Shown here: positions 44,863-53,906 of the stretch, one piece after another
Position numbering within the stretch: the first letter of the stretch is position 1
Layout: the number at the start of each line of letters is the position of its first letter
Assembly (NCBI GenBank): GCA_934140155.1
Contig: CAKPBC010000001.1
Span: forward strand, 682,001-746,000
DNA: 64,000 nt
Source of the DNA: an uncultured Bacilli bacterium
GTDB lineage: Bacteria; Bacillota_I; Bacilli_A; RFN20; CAG-826
Direction of reading: 5' to 3'
The notes under the pieces: model-generated
What the model saw: the letters and a program-made list of their open reading frames with translations, nothing else
What the model was told of the DNA's origin: nothing
Databases searched by the model: none
Made by a program: the position numbers and the translations under genes

Positions 44863-45771
44863 TTACAAATTATTTCGATAATTATACTTTTCTAATACTT
44901 CTTTTTTTCTATTCGGTGATACTTCTGTATATATTTGTGTTGTGGCTATATTAGAATGGCCTAATAATTCTTGTACTGATCTTATATCTGCGCCATTAGA
45001 AAGAAGATAAGTAGCAAAACTATGTCTTAAATAATGTGGAGTGGATTTATTATTAATACCCGCTAAAGAACGATATTTTTTAAAAATGTTTTCAATACTA
45101 TAAATTGATAATGGTTTTAGGTATTTATTTAAAAACAAATTATCATATTTAGATTCATATTCATTTCTAATCTTTAACCAATTATTAATGCTTTGCCAAG
45201 TATTATTACTTGAAATATATAATAATCTTTCTTTATTACCTTTGCCATGTATAACTATTGTTTTTTCGCCTATAGAAATGTCTTTAACACACAAAGTGGA
45301 TGCTTCGCTTATTCTTATACCCGTACATACTAAAAGCTCTAGAATCGCTATATTTCTAATAGATTCAAACTTTTTATAATTGCTTGTTGATGTATTTGAT
45401 TCTAAATACATTACATCAAGCAATTTTTTTACTTCATCAATATAAAGTATTTTTGGTATTCGATGTTTTTGTTTGAATTTTACTACTGTTAATTTAATAG
45501 TATTGTTCTTTATTATTCTCTTTGAGTACAAAAAAGCATAAAATTGTTTTATAGAAACAATTTTACGCTTAATAGAACAATCTTTTAATTTTAATGTTAA
45601 ATTCAAATAAGATATGTAATCTAAAAAATCTTGTTCTTTAATATGTTTATATTTATTACCAACAAATGCTATAAACATATTAATATCATAACTATATGCT
45701 AAACACGTTTTATTTGATAAGTTTTTAACTCCTTTCATTTCTAATATAAAATCATTTACTTCGTTTTTCAT
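44863..45771 (-). CDS. Tyrosine recombinase (XerC/D-like) inside the surface-protein cassette
   Basis: 302 residues. The N-terminal SAM-like core-binding domain contains KTCLAYSYDINMF and IKRKIVSIKQFYAFL. The catalytic domain carries R in CTGIRISEAS, K in HGKGNKERLL, HxxR in HYLRHSFATYLL, H in LLGHSNIATTQ and the nucleophile Y in IYTEVS. All six residues are present, so it should be active. Size and layout match XerC/D and phase-variation invertases. It lies exactly between the inner inverted repeats, which makes control of cassette inversion its likely job, though a housekeeping Xer role cannot be excluded. AGGAGGA site before the ATG. Confidence 0.9.
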   Translation of the reverse strand: MKNEVNDFILEMKGVKNLSNKTCLAYSYDINMFIAFVGNKYKHIKEQDFLDYISYLNLTLKLKDCSIKRKIVSIKQFYAFLYSKRIIKNNTIKLTVVKFKQKHRIPKILYIDEVKKLLDVMYLESNTSTSNYKKFESIRNIAILELLVCTGIRISEASTLCVKDISIGEKTIVIHGKGNKERLLYISSNNTWQSINNWLKIRNEYESKYDNLFLNKYLKPLSIYSIENIFKKYRSLAGINNKSTPHYLRHSFATYLLSNGADIRSVQELLGHSNIATTQIYTEVSPNRKKEVLEKYNYRNNL

Positions 45772-45841
45772 TTGTTCCTCCTAAAATATTTAATTTTTAT
45801 ATAAGAAATTATAAAACTAATTATATTAATTAGACTATGAA

Positions 45842-45876
45842 AAAAGGCATATAGAAACTTAATTCTATACGCCTAT
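45842..45876 (-). terminator. Terminator of surface protein B
   Basis: On the - strand AGGCGTATAGAA pairs with TTCTATATGCC, followed by TTTTTT. Confidence 0.75.
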
Positions 45877-45892
45877 ATAAATTCTAATAAAT

Positions 45893-46019
45893 TTAATTAT
45901 TTAGAGAATTTTTTCTTTTCAATGATATAGTAACCAGAGATTGTTACAACACCTAAGATTGCAAATAATGCAATTAATGAAGTCTTATCATAACTATTGT
46001 TAGATGTGATAACTACGCC
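45893..46019 (-). repeat. 127-bp inner inverted repeat, right arm
   Basis: Near-identical inverted copy of 44680-44806; encodes the C-terminal anchor of surface protein B. Confidence 0.88.
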
Positions 46020-47831
46020 GGAAGTTCCATAATTGCCTTCTGTAGTTTGGGAATTATTCCAAACGTTTTGTGCATATGTAATAGACTCACTAATTTTTAC
46101 GCCTGCTTTATCAACTAATTCGGCTTTATTAGCATCTTCTAATGCATTATATCTAGCAATTAAAGCTTCTAAAGTGGTCTTGTTTGCACCACTTAAGAAA
46201 TCACATAAGCCTTTTTCACTACCTCTGATTGTTGTATCCCAGTCTGCTAAGAATTTTTCAGTAGTGTCTAAAGCAGATGCCTCTTTAACAGCAGTTACTT
46301 TAATTGAAGTCAATCCAACTTGATCACCACCACTTGTTATAACTTGAAATTGATTACCATCAATATTTCCAGAAAGAACTTTTTTCGATGAACTTATTGT
46401 TAAAGAAGAAACAGCAGAAGCAGAATTTGAGTATGTTCCGCTATAAAGTGATAATGTTGGAGTCTTTTTACCCCATTGAGCAAATGTAATATCAACATTT
46501 AGAATCGTATAGCCTGTTTGTTGTAAATCAAAATCAATAATAACGTTATTCTTATTTCCTTTGAAAACAGGACGATCAGTGATTGACATACCAGTGCCTT
46601 GTTTAGATGCAGTTAATAGGATACTAGTACTAGCAGTCACGTCTAAATCACTATTACTTATTTTGCGGCTGCTATAGCTATTACTCCAATCACTTGCATA
46701 TATGCTAAAATTATTTACAAAATCATATGTGATTTCTTCTGACTCTACTACCTTAAATCCAGAAAGTGTTTTAGTAGTGCTTGAAGCAATGCCTTTATAA
46801 CTAACAGTTACATCCACATTTGATAAATCAATAGAGTTAGGAATTTCAGGATTAAATACAAATGATAAATTAATATCATCATTTTCGAGTGTTGTTATCG
46901 CACCAGATTTTCTAGTTGCTTTAACAATTATTCCATCAGTCGACCAATTTCCATTTAGAGCAAATATTTTGCCATCGAATGAAGAAGAATCATCAATTGA
47001 AATTGATGTAACACTATCTTCATTTACTGTAATAGGTAATTGAATAGTTGACTTACCATATGTATCATCTAAATAAGTAATTGTAACAAATTCGTCAGTT
47101 GTTGCTAGGGCATCAGTTAAACTAGGAGAAAAAGTAAATTTGTCTTTATTTTCGTCTAAATATTCAATATCATTTGTAGTTCCATCACTAAAATGTTGTG
47201 TAATAACTAATCCAGTTGGATTGAAAGAGGCCCCTTCAAAATATTCCACTTTAGGTTGAGTTTTTACATTTGTACTTGTTAATCTAACACTATTAGTATC
47301 AATTTTATAAAGAGCAACAGACTTACCCGATGACTCATTATAAGTCAAATTTGCATAAATACGCATTCCAGAGGTACCATTTACTTTTAGTCCATTAGAA
47401 GTGCCTGCAAATAGTATAGGATTCTTTTTACTATCTACTCCCATTTTAAACGTATCTGGAGAGGTTGTTCCACTTATAGTTGACCATGTCATATTTTTTG
47501 TCGTTGATTTGAGATATCTGCTATTAGCATCTTTTATGCTAAATCCATCAGCAAAAGTTCCATTAATTGTAACACGAGCAACATCGGTTAATGTTTTGGT
47601 TATTCCGCCCCAACTACCAGATTCACCATTCCAATAATAGCCATCTGTTGATTTTAAAACATATTCAGCGCTAACATCAAAGTTTTCACTTGTAAGTACA
47701 GATAGACTTGATTCATCATCTGATGTTATAGCCGCCTTAACTTCTTTAGTATCACTATTACCAACTAAACCAGCACCTAAAACAAGAGCTAATGAAGCAA
47801 ATAATAATGAAGCTTTTTTAATTGTTTTCAT
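45897..47831 (-). CDS. Surface protein B: paralogue of A with a different middle
   Basis: 644 residues. The first 33 residues and the last 40 or so equal those of protein A, while the middle is unrelated in detail. It has a beta-trefoil- or lectin-like N-terminal part (about 35-175), two Big_3-like repeats (GASFNPTGLVITQHFSDGT and GNWSTDGIIVKATRKSG), a further beta domain (about 370-520) and a helical segment before the anchor. The exchange of interiors between constant ends is typical of surface antigens that vary by recombination. Signal peptide and C-terminal membrane segment place it on the outer surface. It is transcribed towards protein A with the recombinase between them. Confidence 0.82.
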   Translation of the reverse strand: MKTIKKASLLFASLALVLGAGLVGNSDTKEVKAAITSDDESSLSVLTSENFDVSAEYVLKSTDGYYWNGESGSWGGITKTLTDVARVTINGTFADGFSIKDANSRYLKSTTKNMTWSTISGTTSPDTFKMGVDSKKNPILFAGTSNGLKVNGTSGMRIYANLTYNESSGKSVALYKIDTNSVRLTSTNVKTQPKVEYFEGASFNPTGLVITQHFSDGTTNDIEYLDENKDKFTFSPSLTDALATTDEFVTITYLDDTYGKSTIQLPITVNEDSVTSISIDDSSSFDGKIFALNGNWSTDGIIVKATRKSGAITTLENDDINLSFVFNPEIPNSIDLSNVDVTVSYKGIASSTTKTLSGFKVVESEEITYDFVNNFSIYASDWSNSYSSRKISNSDLDVTASTSILLTASKQGTGMSITDRPVFKGNKNNVIIDFDLQQTGYTILNVDITFAQWGKKTPTLSLYSGTYSNSASAVSSLTISSSKKVLSGNIDGNQFQVITSGGDQVGLTSIKVTAVKEASALDTTEKFLADWDTTIRGSEKGLCDFLSGANKTTLEALIARYNALEDANKAELVDKAGVKISESITYAQNVWNNSQTTEGNYGTSGVVITSNNSYDKTSLIALFAILGVVTISGYYIIEKKKFSK

Positions 47832-48048
47832 AAATTATTTAAAATTTCCTTTCTTAACTTTTTTTAATTCTTAATTTTTGAAAATAGATGTAAGAGTTTC
47901 TATGTTTTAATTTTCTTTTGGTTTAGATGATATTTGAGATCAATCGGTATCTTAAATTGTTAAGATCACTTTAGGAATTAGTCCTATAAATCATAAAGAA
48001 AAACTCATAGAAATTTTCTACATTCAAATAATATCACATTATTTTAAG
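47734..48048 (-). repeat. 315-bp outer inverted repeat, right arm
   Basis: Perfect inverted copy of 43101-43415 as far as I can compare. Just outside it the sequence upstream of the -10 is AAAGTCAAC rather than TTGTTTAC. Confidence 0.92.
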
Positions 48049-48259
48049 TTGACTTTTTCGTTGGCTAGTAGATAAAAACATCTATTAATCCCCATTATTT
48101 CAGTAGCGGCCCACCAAAAAAAGCAATTGCTTAAAACATCTTTAATGTAATGTTTTTACGAATAATAGCGTATAATTTAATCCAAACTTATATTGTTAAA
48201 TAACATTTGTGTGCTTGCCGTAAAAAAAATACGGCAAAAATTGACAAGGGAGAGTATAT
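48049..48259. other. Region upstream of the ATPase/TOPRIM-like pair
   Basis: Contains the right 10-bp direct repeat (48054-48063), a TATAAT at 48171-48176, and a perfect hairpin, TTGCCGTA/TACGGCAA (48215-48237), between this -10 and the GGGAGAG ribosome site of the gene at 48260. The hairpin may be an operator or a leader structure. Confidence 0.55.
48054..48063 (+). repeat. 10-bp direct repeat flanking the surface-protein cassette (right)
   Basis: TTTTTCGTTG, five bases beyond the right inverted repeat, same orientation as 43086-43095. Confidence 0.5.
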
Positions 48260-49405
48260 ATGATAAATTACAATCAAGAGAGGAAAATGGTTATGCTTAA
48301 GTATTTTAAGGTTAAAAACTATAAAGGATTCAAAGATGAAATATTTTTAGATTTTTCTAAACATCGTGATTATTCATTTCATCAATCCTTTATAAAAAAT
48401 GGTATAGTTAATAAGGGAATAATATATGGTAAAAATGGATCAGGAAAATCTAATTTTGGATTAGCAATTTTTGATATTGTATGTCATTTAACAGATAAGT
48501 TTAAAAATAATGACAATGTATCTTACCAAAATGGCTACAACCTTACAGGTTTTGTGAATTTCGAATATGTATTCGCTTTTGGAAAGGATGAAATAACTTA
48601 TAAATATTCAAAACTTTCGCCATTTTCAATAATAAGTGAAGAATTATTGATTAATAATCAATTAGTTATTAATTATAATTTTGAAGATATGAACGTAATT
48701 AATAATTTAAATGAAGCTCGTACATTAAAATTATCATCGCCCCTTAGAATTGAACAGAGTTATGTTCGTTTTGTTTACGATCATTGTAATTTTAATGAGA
48801 ATCATCCATTATGCCTTATGATGGATTTTGTAAATAGAATGTTATGGTTTAGAAGCGTGAATAATAATCAATTTGTTGGTTATAAAGAGAATCCAGAGCA
48901 ATTAACAGAACTTATTGATAAAGCTCCAAATGGAGTAAAAGGATTAGAAAAATTCTTATCTGGTGTTGATAAAAATTTAGATTTTAAGTTATCAATAGAA
49001 AAGAACTTATATAATCAAAAAATCTTAATGATTAATTATAATGATGAAAATAGATTGCCATTTATTAATGTTGTCTCTACTGGAACATTATCGTTATGGC
49101 TATTTTATTATTGGTCGTTAGAATTTGAGAAAATATCATTTTTATATATTGATGAGTTTGATGCGTATTATCATTATGAAACATCTGAATATATATTGAA
49201 TTATATAAATAAAATGGATGGTTTCCAATCTTTTGTAACAACGCATAATACATCATTACTAAATAATGATATTGTTAGACCAGATTGTTGCTTTATAATA
49301 AGCGAGAATAAAGAAATAAAAGCATTACCAGAATGTACAGAAAAGGAAATTAGAGAGGCACATAATTTAGAAAGGATGTATCGTAATGGAGGATTCACGC
49401 TATAA
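48260..49405 (+). CDS. AAA ATPase (AbiLi/AriA-like) of an ATPase/TOPRIM module
   Basis: 381 residues. KVKNYKGFKDEIFLDFS opens the head domain. Walker A is IIYGKNGSGKSNF (about 54-66), Walker B FLYIDEFDAYYH, with the H-loop SFVTTHNTSLL. The INVVSTGTLSLWLFYYW segment takes the place of the ABC signature. Such ATPases pair with RloB/TOPRIM effectors in AbiL- and PARIS-type phage defence. The ATG at 48260 has a good GGGAGAG site; the ATG at 48293 is an alternative. It overlaps the next gene by 20 bases. Relative of the ATPase at 32574, but here with an intact partner. Confidence 0.8.
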   Translation: MINYNQERKMVMLKYFKVKNYKGFKDEIFLDFSKHRDYSFHQSFIKNGIVNKGIIYGKNGSGKSNFGLAIFDIVCHLTDKFKNNDNVSYQNGYNLTGFVNFEYVFAFGKDEITYKYSKLSPFSIISEELLINNQLVINYNFEDMNVINNLNEARTLKLSSPLRIEQSYVRFVYDHCNFNENHPLCLMMDFVNRMLWFRSVNNNQFVGYKENPEQLTELIDKAPNGVKGLEKFLSGVDKNLDFKLSIEKNLYNQKILMINYNDENRLPFINVVSTGTLSLWLFYYWSLEFEKISFLYIDEFDAYYHYETSEYILNYINKMDGFQSFVTTHNTSLLNNDIVRPDCCFIISENKEIKALPECTEKEIREAHNLERMYRNGGFTL

Positions 49406-50153
49406 CACTCTACTAATAGTGGAAGGTGAAAAGTGTGAATATAAATATTTCAGTAAATTTGCTAGCTTAATTTCCAAGGATAGAAGAATAAAAGTAGTTC
49501 CTTTTTGTAATGACATATATGAAATTTATAAAAGTATCAAAGAATTAGATGGTGATACAACCACTATTGATGTGTTGTTATATTGCTTAAACTTGAATGA
49601 TGATCAGAAAGAAATACTTATAAAGAATAAATTTGTGTATATATATTTAGTATTTGATTTAGAATTACAAAATGATAGAATTGAAAATCAAAAAGATAGT
49701 TTATCAAAAATTGAAGAAATGTTTAATTTATTCAATAATGAAACAAGCGAGTATGGAAAATTATTTATTAATTATCCTATGATGGAATCATATCGCCATT
49801 TTAAAATTGATGATGTTATGACATTAGAAAATAAAACAATTGCTTCAACAAATGAAGTTTTAATAAATTATAAAAATATTGTTGGAATGGAAGGGGATAA
49901 TAAAAATATTTATTCATATACATTAAATGATTTTTATAATATTTGTAAAGCTCATTTAATGCAGGCAATGTTGCTTACTACTAATTGTTTTAAAATACCA
50001 ACGATAAACGACTATTATGAGCATTTGTTGCCAATAAATTTGCATTTAGTACAACAAAAAATAATTTTAAAGAAAAAGGTTATGTTTGTCTTAAATACAT
50101 CATCATTTATATATGCCGAGTTTTATCAAGGCGTTTTTAATAAGAAAAACTAA
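49386..50153 (+). CDS. RloB/TOPRIM-like partner of the ATPase
   Basis: 255 residues. LLIVEGEKCEYKYFSKF (about 8-24) has the glutamate of the TOPRIM fold, and IYLVFDLELQ (about 97-106) the D-x-E motif. A later NYPMMESYRHFK segment resembles the third conserved block of RloB/AbiLii-like proteins. In the known two-gene systems this component is the nuclease-like effector controlled by the ATPase. The target is unknown here. Translation probably coupled to the upstream gene. Confidence 0.65.
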   Translation: MEDSRYNTLLIVEGEKCEYKYFSKFASLISKDRRIKVVPFCNDIYEIYKSIKELDGDTTTIDVLLYCLNLNDDQKEILIKNKFVYIYLVFDLELQNDRIENQKDSLSKIEEMFNLFNNETSEYGKLFINYPMMESYRHFKIDDVMTLENKTIASTNEVLINYKNIVGMEGDNKNIYSYTLNDFYNICKAHLMQAMLLTTNCFKIPTINDYYEHLLPINLHLVQQKIILKKKVMFVLNTSSFIYAEFYQGVFNKKN

Positions 50154-50156
50154 TAT

Positions 50157-50230
50157 AAAAACACATGGATAATTTATAAATTTTACTCATTTAAAAGTAA
50201 GAATTATTAATAAAACCATGTGCTTTTTTA
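50157..50230. terminator. Possible bidirectional terminator between convergent genes
   Basis: ACACATGG near 50162 pairs with CCATGTG near 50214, followed by CTTTTTT on the + strand and with TTTT on the - strand side. The loop is long (about 45 bases), so this is tentative. Confidence 0.4.
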
Positions 50231-50236
50231 ATCTAA

Positions 50237-51505
50237 TTATCTAGCAGATTTCTTTTTTTCAATAATATAATAACCAGAGATTGTTACAATACCTAAGATT
50301 GCAAATAATGCAATTAAAGAAGTCTTATCATAATTATTAGTGGAAGTAATAACCATACCTGCTGCGCCACTTGCTTTTTCACTATCTAATTTTGCTAATA
50401 AACTAGATACATATGCAATTGTATTACCAATAGTAGTTCCGCCATCGGAAGTATTATCAATAGTATTTTTATCTTCACCACTAAAGTTAGAATATCTATT
50501 AATCATAGCATCTAATTCAGAACGAGTACTTTTTGTTAAATAATAACAAATACCAGCATCTCCACCTTTTGCTCTTAAAGCAGCCCAGTCTTCAATGAAT
50601 TTAGCGGTAGAATCGCTGCTTTTTTCAACAAATTTATAAATTTGTGGCAATACAGTAGCAGTTGAACTTTCAGCATAAGTGGTAAATCTTGTTTTGCCAG
50701 ACCTTGTTGAATATTTGAGTATCCCTGCTGTTGACCCAGTACTAGTAATAGTAGCGCTTCCATTAGAGGCAACATCGATTTTCCAAGTGGAAGTGTCGCT
50801 AGCCCATTTAACGATATTAAGTCTGCTAGTGTTTAATACTTCACCATTGCCTCTTTTAAATGTCCAAGCATCAGTAGTCCCTGATAATTCCATAACAAAT
50901 GTTTCTTGATTTAATGTAGTAATGTTTGAATTATTATCAAAAGTAGAATCAACATCTACGAAATAAGTGTTATTTGTTAATTTGCCAGCAGTTTTACCTT
51001 TTTCTACGCTAGCAAGAATGACTTTATCTCCTTCGGCTAATTGAGAATTATCTGTAATTAGTTTCCAGGAGCCTTCTCCAACACTTATAAGTGGAATTAC
51101 ATCAATTGTATAACCTGTGGCATTTTTTGTTACACCATTTTCTGTATAACTAACGATTATTTTTTTGCCATTATGCTCACTTGCAATTAATTTATCACCG
51201 ATATTTAACTTTTTACCATCTATTGTAAATGATAAATTCGTATTTGTTTCTTCTAATACTTGTGTAGTAGAATCTTCGTAGGTAACAACTAATTCTGCAC
51301 TAGTTCCAAGCGTAAATGTATCCCCTTCATAAAACTCCATATCTTTGCCAGTTAATTTTAATTTAGTAGGAGTTTTTTGGACTGTGCTATCTGCCGCAAC
51401 TACCTTGACATCATCAGTTTTTGCTTCATTATTTCCGCTAAACAAAGTTACGCCTAATAATGCTACTGAAGCGAATAATAATGAAATCTTTTTAATCTTT
51501 TTCAT
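50237..51505 (-). CDS. Surface protein C: third member of the surface-protein family
   Basis: About 422 residues; start at the ATG at 51505, preceded by GGAAAGGA. The signal peptide MKKIKKISLLFASVALLGVT is related to those of A and B. A Big_3-like domain (about 40-130; GKDMEFYEGDTFTLG), a beta-rich domain (about 150-320), the shared helical segment and a C-terminal membrane segment with EKKKSAR tail follow. The anchor is close to that of A and B at protein level, but the 5' leader has diverged. It is therefore a related but separate copy, outside the inverted repeats, that could act as sequence donor. Confidence 0.8.
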   Translation of the reverse strand: MKKIKKISLLFASVALLGVTLFSGNNEAKTDDVKVVAADSTVQKTPTKLKLTGKDMEFYEGDTFTLGTSAELVVTYEDSTTQVLEETNTNLSFTIDGKKLNIGDKLIASEHNGKKIIVSYTENGVTKNATGYTIDVIPLISVGEGSWKLITDNSQLAEGDKVILASVEKGKTAGKLTNNTYFVDVDSTFDNNSNITTLNQETFVMELSGTTDAWTFKRGNGEVLNTSRLNIVKWASDTSTWKIDVASNGSATITSTGSTAGILKYSTRSGKTRFTTYAESSTATVLPQIYKFVEKSSDSTAKFIEDWAALRAKGGDAGICYYLTKSTRSELDAMINRYSNFSGEDKNTIDNTSDGGTTIGNTIAYVSSLLAKLDSEKASGAAGMVITSTNNYDKTSLIALFAILGIVTISGYYIIEKKKSAR

Positions 51506-51663
51506 AAATTTTAAATTTCCTTTCCTTTCATCATGTTTAAAAATATGAACTATTATTGCTATCTTATTTTTTCTATAAATAGAAAAACTCATAGCAACTA
51601 TTACAAAAAAATAATAACACATTGTTAGTTCGGTGTAAAAAGTTTATTAAAAAATTTAAAATT

Positions 51664-51693
51664 TTTTGACGAAAAATACAAAAAGTCTCTTTA
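51664..51693 (+). promoter_or_regulatory. Promoter of the AbiE remnant operon
   Basis: TTGACG followed about 18 bases later by TTTATA/TATATA. Weak but suitably placed. Confidence 0.4.
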
Positions 51694-51856
51694 TATATAA
51701 AGTGAGGAGATATTTTTAATCTATATAAAGGTGATGCCGATTATACAAAATGGAAGAAGTTTTGTCGAGTACCATAATAAGTTTATTTTGGTAAATAATA
51801 ATAAAGTGTTGAAACGCTCCACTAAATCCAATGTAATTGTATTTAGAGGTGCAAAT

Positions 51857-52449
51857 ATGATAGTTACAACATCAATGCTAAAAGAAAAATACCACGATTA
51901 CGCTAATCCTTTAGACAAAATAAAAAGAGATGCCGACAAGGGATTACTCTTCAGATTAACAAATGGAATCTACGAGACTAATAAAAATGTTGATCCTTGC
52001 TTATTAGCTTCTTCCATTTTGTCACCTTCCTATCTAAGTTTTGATTGGGCTTTATCTTATTATGGATTGATTCCTGAGAAAGTCTTTTCCATAACATCTG
52101 TCACATTGGAAAATAGGAAAAATAAGACATTTGAAAATTATTTTGGAAGATATGAATACACTGATATTCCAGCTAGAGCATTTTCTGAAGGTTTAACATA
52201 CCTTGAAAGTGGCGAGTATATTGTAAAAATTGCCACTAAAGAAAAAGCATTATGTGATTCTTTAAGTAAATGGAGAGTGGTTAAAAGTATAAAAGAATTT
52301 AAGAAACTTTTGTTTATAGATAAGAGAATTGATGAAGATGAGTTCGCTACTTGTGATTTAAGTTAATGAAAAGACTTGCTAGCTTATATAACAAGACAAA
52401 TCTCAAGTTATTATTTAAACTTATCGAAAAGGAGTACGAGCATGAATAA
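51857..52449 (+). pseudogene. abiEi: AbiEi-type antitoxin gene, frameshifted near its end
   Basis: From the ATG at 51857 (AGAGGTG site) the protein reads MIVTTSMLKEKYHDYANPL and continues with RLTNGIYETN, SFDWALSYYGLIPE and ATKEKALCDSL, the AbiEi pattern: winged helix plus C-terminal domain. The frame stops at 52366. The missing family C terminus (KRLASLYNKTNLKLLFKLIE) is present in another frame up to 52449. A one- or two-base indel near 52362 explains this. The truncated protein of about 169 residues may still fold. Confidence 0.7.
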
Positions 52450-52477
52450 CGTAATTGAAACAATGTTATGTAAATAA
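52442..52477 (+). pseudogene. Vestige of the AbiEii toxin gene start
   Basis: MNNVIETMLCK then stop. It overlaps the reconstructed end of the antitoxin by eight bases, as in intact AbiE operons, and resembles the N terminus of AbiEii nucleotidyltransferase toxins. Nothing of the remaining gene is left before the next terminator. Confidence 0.55.
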
Positions 52478-52500
52478 AATCCGCAAAACAATGAGGAAAG

Positions 52501-52526
52501 AAAAAACGCACATAAATTATGTGTGC
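52501..52526 (-). terminator. Terminator of the Mrr-like gene
   Basis: On the - strand GCACACATAA pairs with TTATGTGC and is followed by GTTTTTT. Confidence 0.7.
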
Positions 52527-52554
52527 TCAAGTTCCGATTGGCTTTTTTGTTTAA

Positions 52555-53787
52555 TTAAAATCCTTGATAATAGTTAGTGTTATATCTATTTACAATATGT
52601 TCTAAATCACTTTTATCCAATAATTTAACATTTAAAGATTCCGCTAAAGAGATAGAAACACGAGTGTAGTCATTATTAGTAATTAGCCATGCTTCATCAG
52701 CGGTTTCTTTAGTTTGTAATTCCTTAAGTACTTTAATAGAAGAAGAATTAATCTTATCTTGATGCCTTCTTACAATTATAACAACAGAGCCATGTTTTTC
52801 TGATGGACTCATTACTAAATAATTGCCATAATTATCATCACTTTTTAATTCGACCTCGGTTTTATAGATAGACTTAAAAGCATATTGAATCCAAGATATA
52901 AATTTTCTTCCTGACATTGTTTCGATTTTACTTAATGTGTTTTCATTCACTTTTTCGATGTGTTTATGCTTATTTAAAGCATCAACAATATTGGAACAAT
53001 TTTGATACATATCAAGAGAATCACTTAAATCAATAATGTTTTTATATATTTCATTACTTTTAATTAAGCAACGTATGTTCTTAGCAAATAATATTTCTTC
53101 ATCATAGCAAATGGCAATATGAAAGTAATCAAATAAACGTGTCTTTTTAATATGCTCCATATCAATAGTAATATCATCAAAGTGATATACACGTGGTTTA
53201 ATTAATTTATTCTTATCAATTTCAATACGAATTAAACGATCGTTTAATACAAATATAACGTAGTTTTTATATGTAAAATAATTATCATCGCCAAAAGTTT
53301 TAAGAAGTATTTTATCAATTGTTGGTAATTTCTTTTTGATAAAAGTATGTTTTAAAATATCTTTAATAAGTTTTTCTTCATAAACATCATTATAACCACG
53401 AACATCAATAAGATTATTTAAAGGTTGCAAAGCTTCTAAATCAAAAGTAATATCTTTAATTCGCTTTTTACTATTTTTATTATGGGTATTAATTAAATCA
53501 ACACAGTTTTCATTAATTGTTTCAAAAGTCTCAATATTACGATTGATATCATTATAACTAATACGATTAGGCGTATTTATATGTATTCTTTTGCTTTTTA
53601 AAGAAATATTTAATTTCTTTTCATATTTCATAAGTGCTTTATTATAGTGATGATAATATAAAGCGTGAGTAATATGTTTTTTAAATAATTTGAAATTACA
53701 TAAAGCAATTAAAATAATAAGAATTAAGATAGCAATAATTAAAACAATTAAATCTTTAGTATCAAAAGCATTTAGTAGTATATGCAT
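52555..53787 (-). CDS. Membrane-anchored protein with Mrr/NERD-like C-terminal domain
   Basis: About 410 residues; start at the ATG at 53787 after GGAGGTGG. One N-terminal membrane segment (DLIVLIIAILILIILIALC) is followed by about 260 residues without known family. The C-terminal 120 residues (RKFISWIQYAFKSIYKTEVE to the end) look like the restriction-endonuclease-type Mrr_cat fold: TADEAWLITNNDYTRVSISLA and VKLLDKSDLEHIV are the usual late segments. The catalytic Q/E-x-K pair is not clear, the expected strand reading SVVIIVRRHQ, so activity is doubtful. Perhaps a foreign-DNA factor or a structural relative. Confidence 0.6.
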   Translation of the reverse strand: MHILLNAFDTKDLIVLIIAILILIILIALCNFKLFKKHITHALYYHHYNKALMKYEKKLNISLKSKRIHINTPNRISYNDINRNIETFETINENCVDLINTHNKNSKKRIKDITFDLEALQPLNNLIDVRGYNDVYEEKLIKDILKHTFIKKKLPTIDKILLKTFGDDNYFTYKNYVIFVLNDRLIRIEIDKNKLIKPRVYHFDDITIDMEHIKKTRLFDYFHIAICYDEEILFAKNIRCLIKSNEIYKNIIDLSDSLDMYQNCSNIVDALNKHKHIEKVNENTLSKIETMSGRKFISWIQYAFKSIYKTEVELKSDDNYGNYLVMSPSEKHGSVVIIVRRHQDKINSSSIKVLKELQTKETADEAWLITNNDYTRVSISLAESLNVKLLDKSDLEHIVNRYNTNYYQGF

Positions 53788-53906
53788 TATTGCCACCTCC
53801 AAACATTAATATGATAGTATTTTTTTTACAAAAAATAAAGTTTAACAAATAGAAAAAATCATACTTTTCAGTATGACTTTTAAAATATACAAGAATTGTT
53901 AATATT

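Noticed and set aside
44863..45771. Integrase of a prophage or integrative element
   Set aside because: No phage, conjugation or tRNA attachment-site genes are nearby; it lies symmetrically between the surface-gene repeats, which fits a local invertase better.
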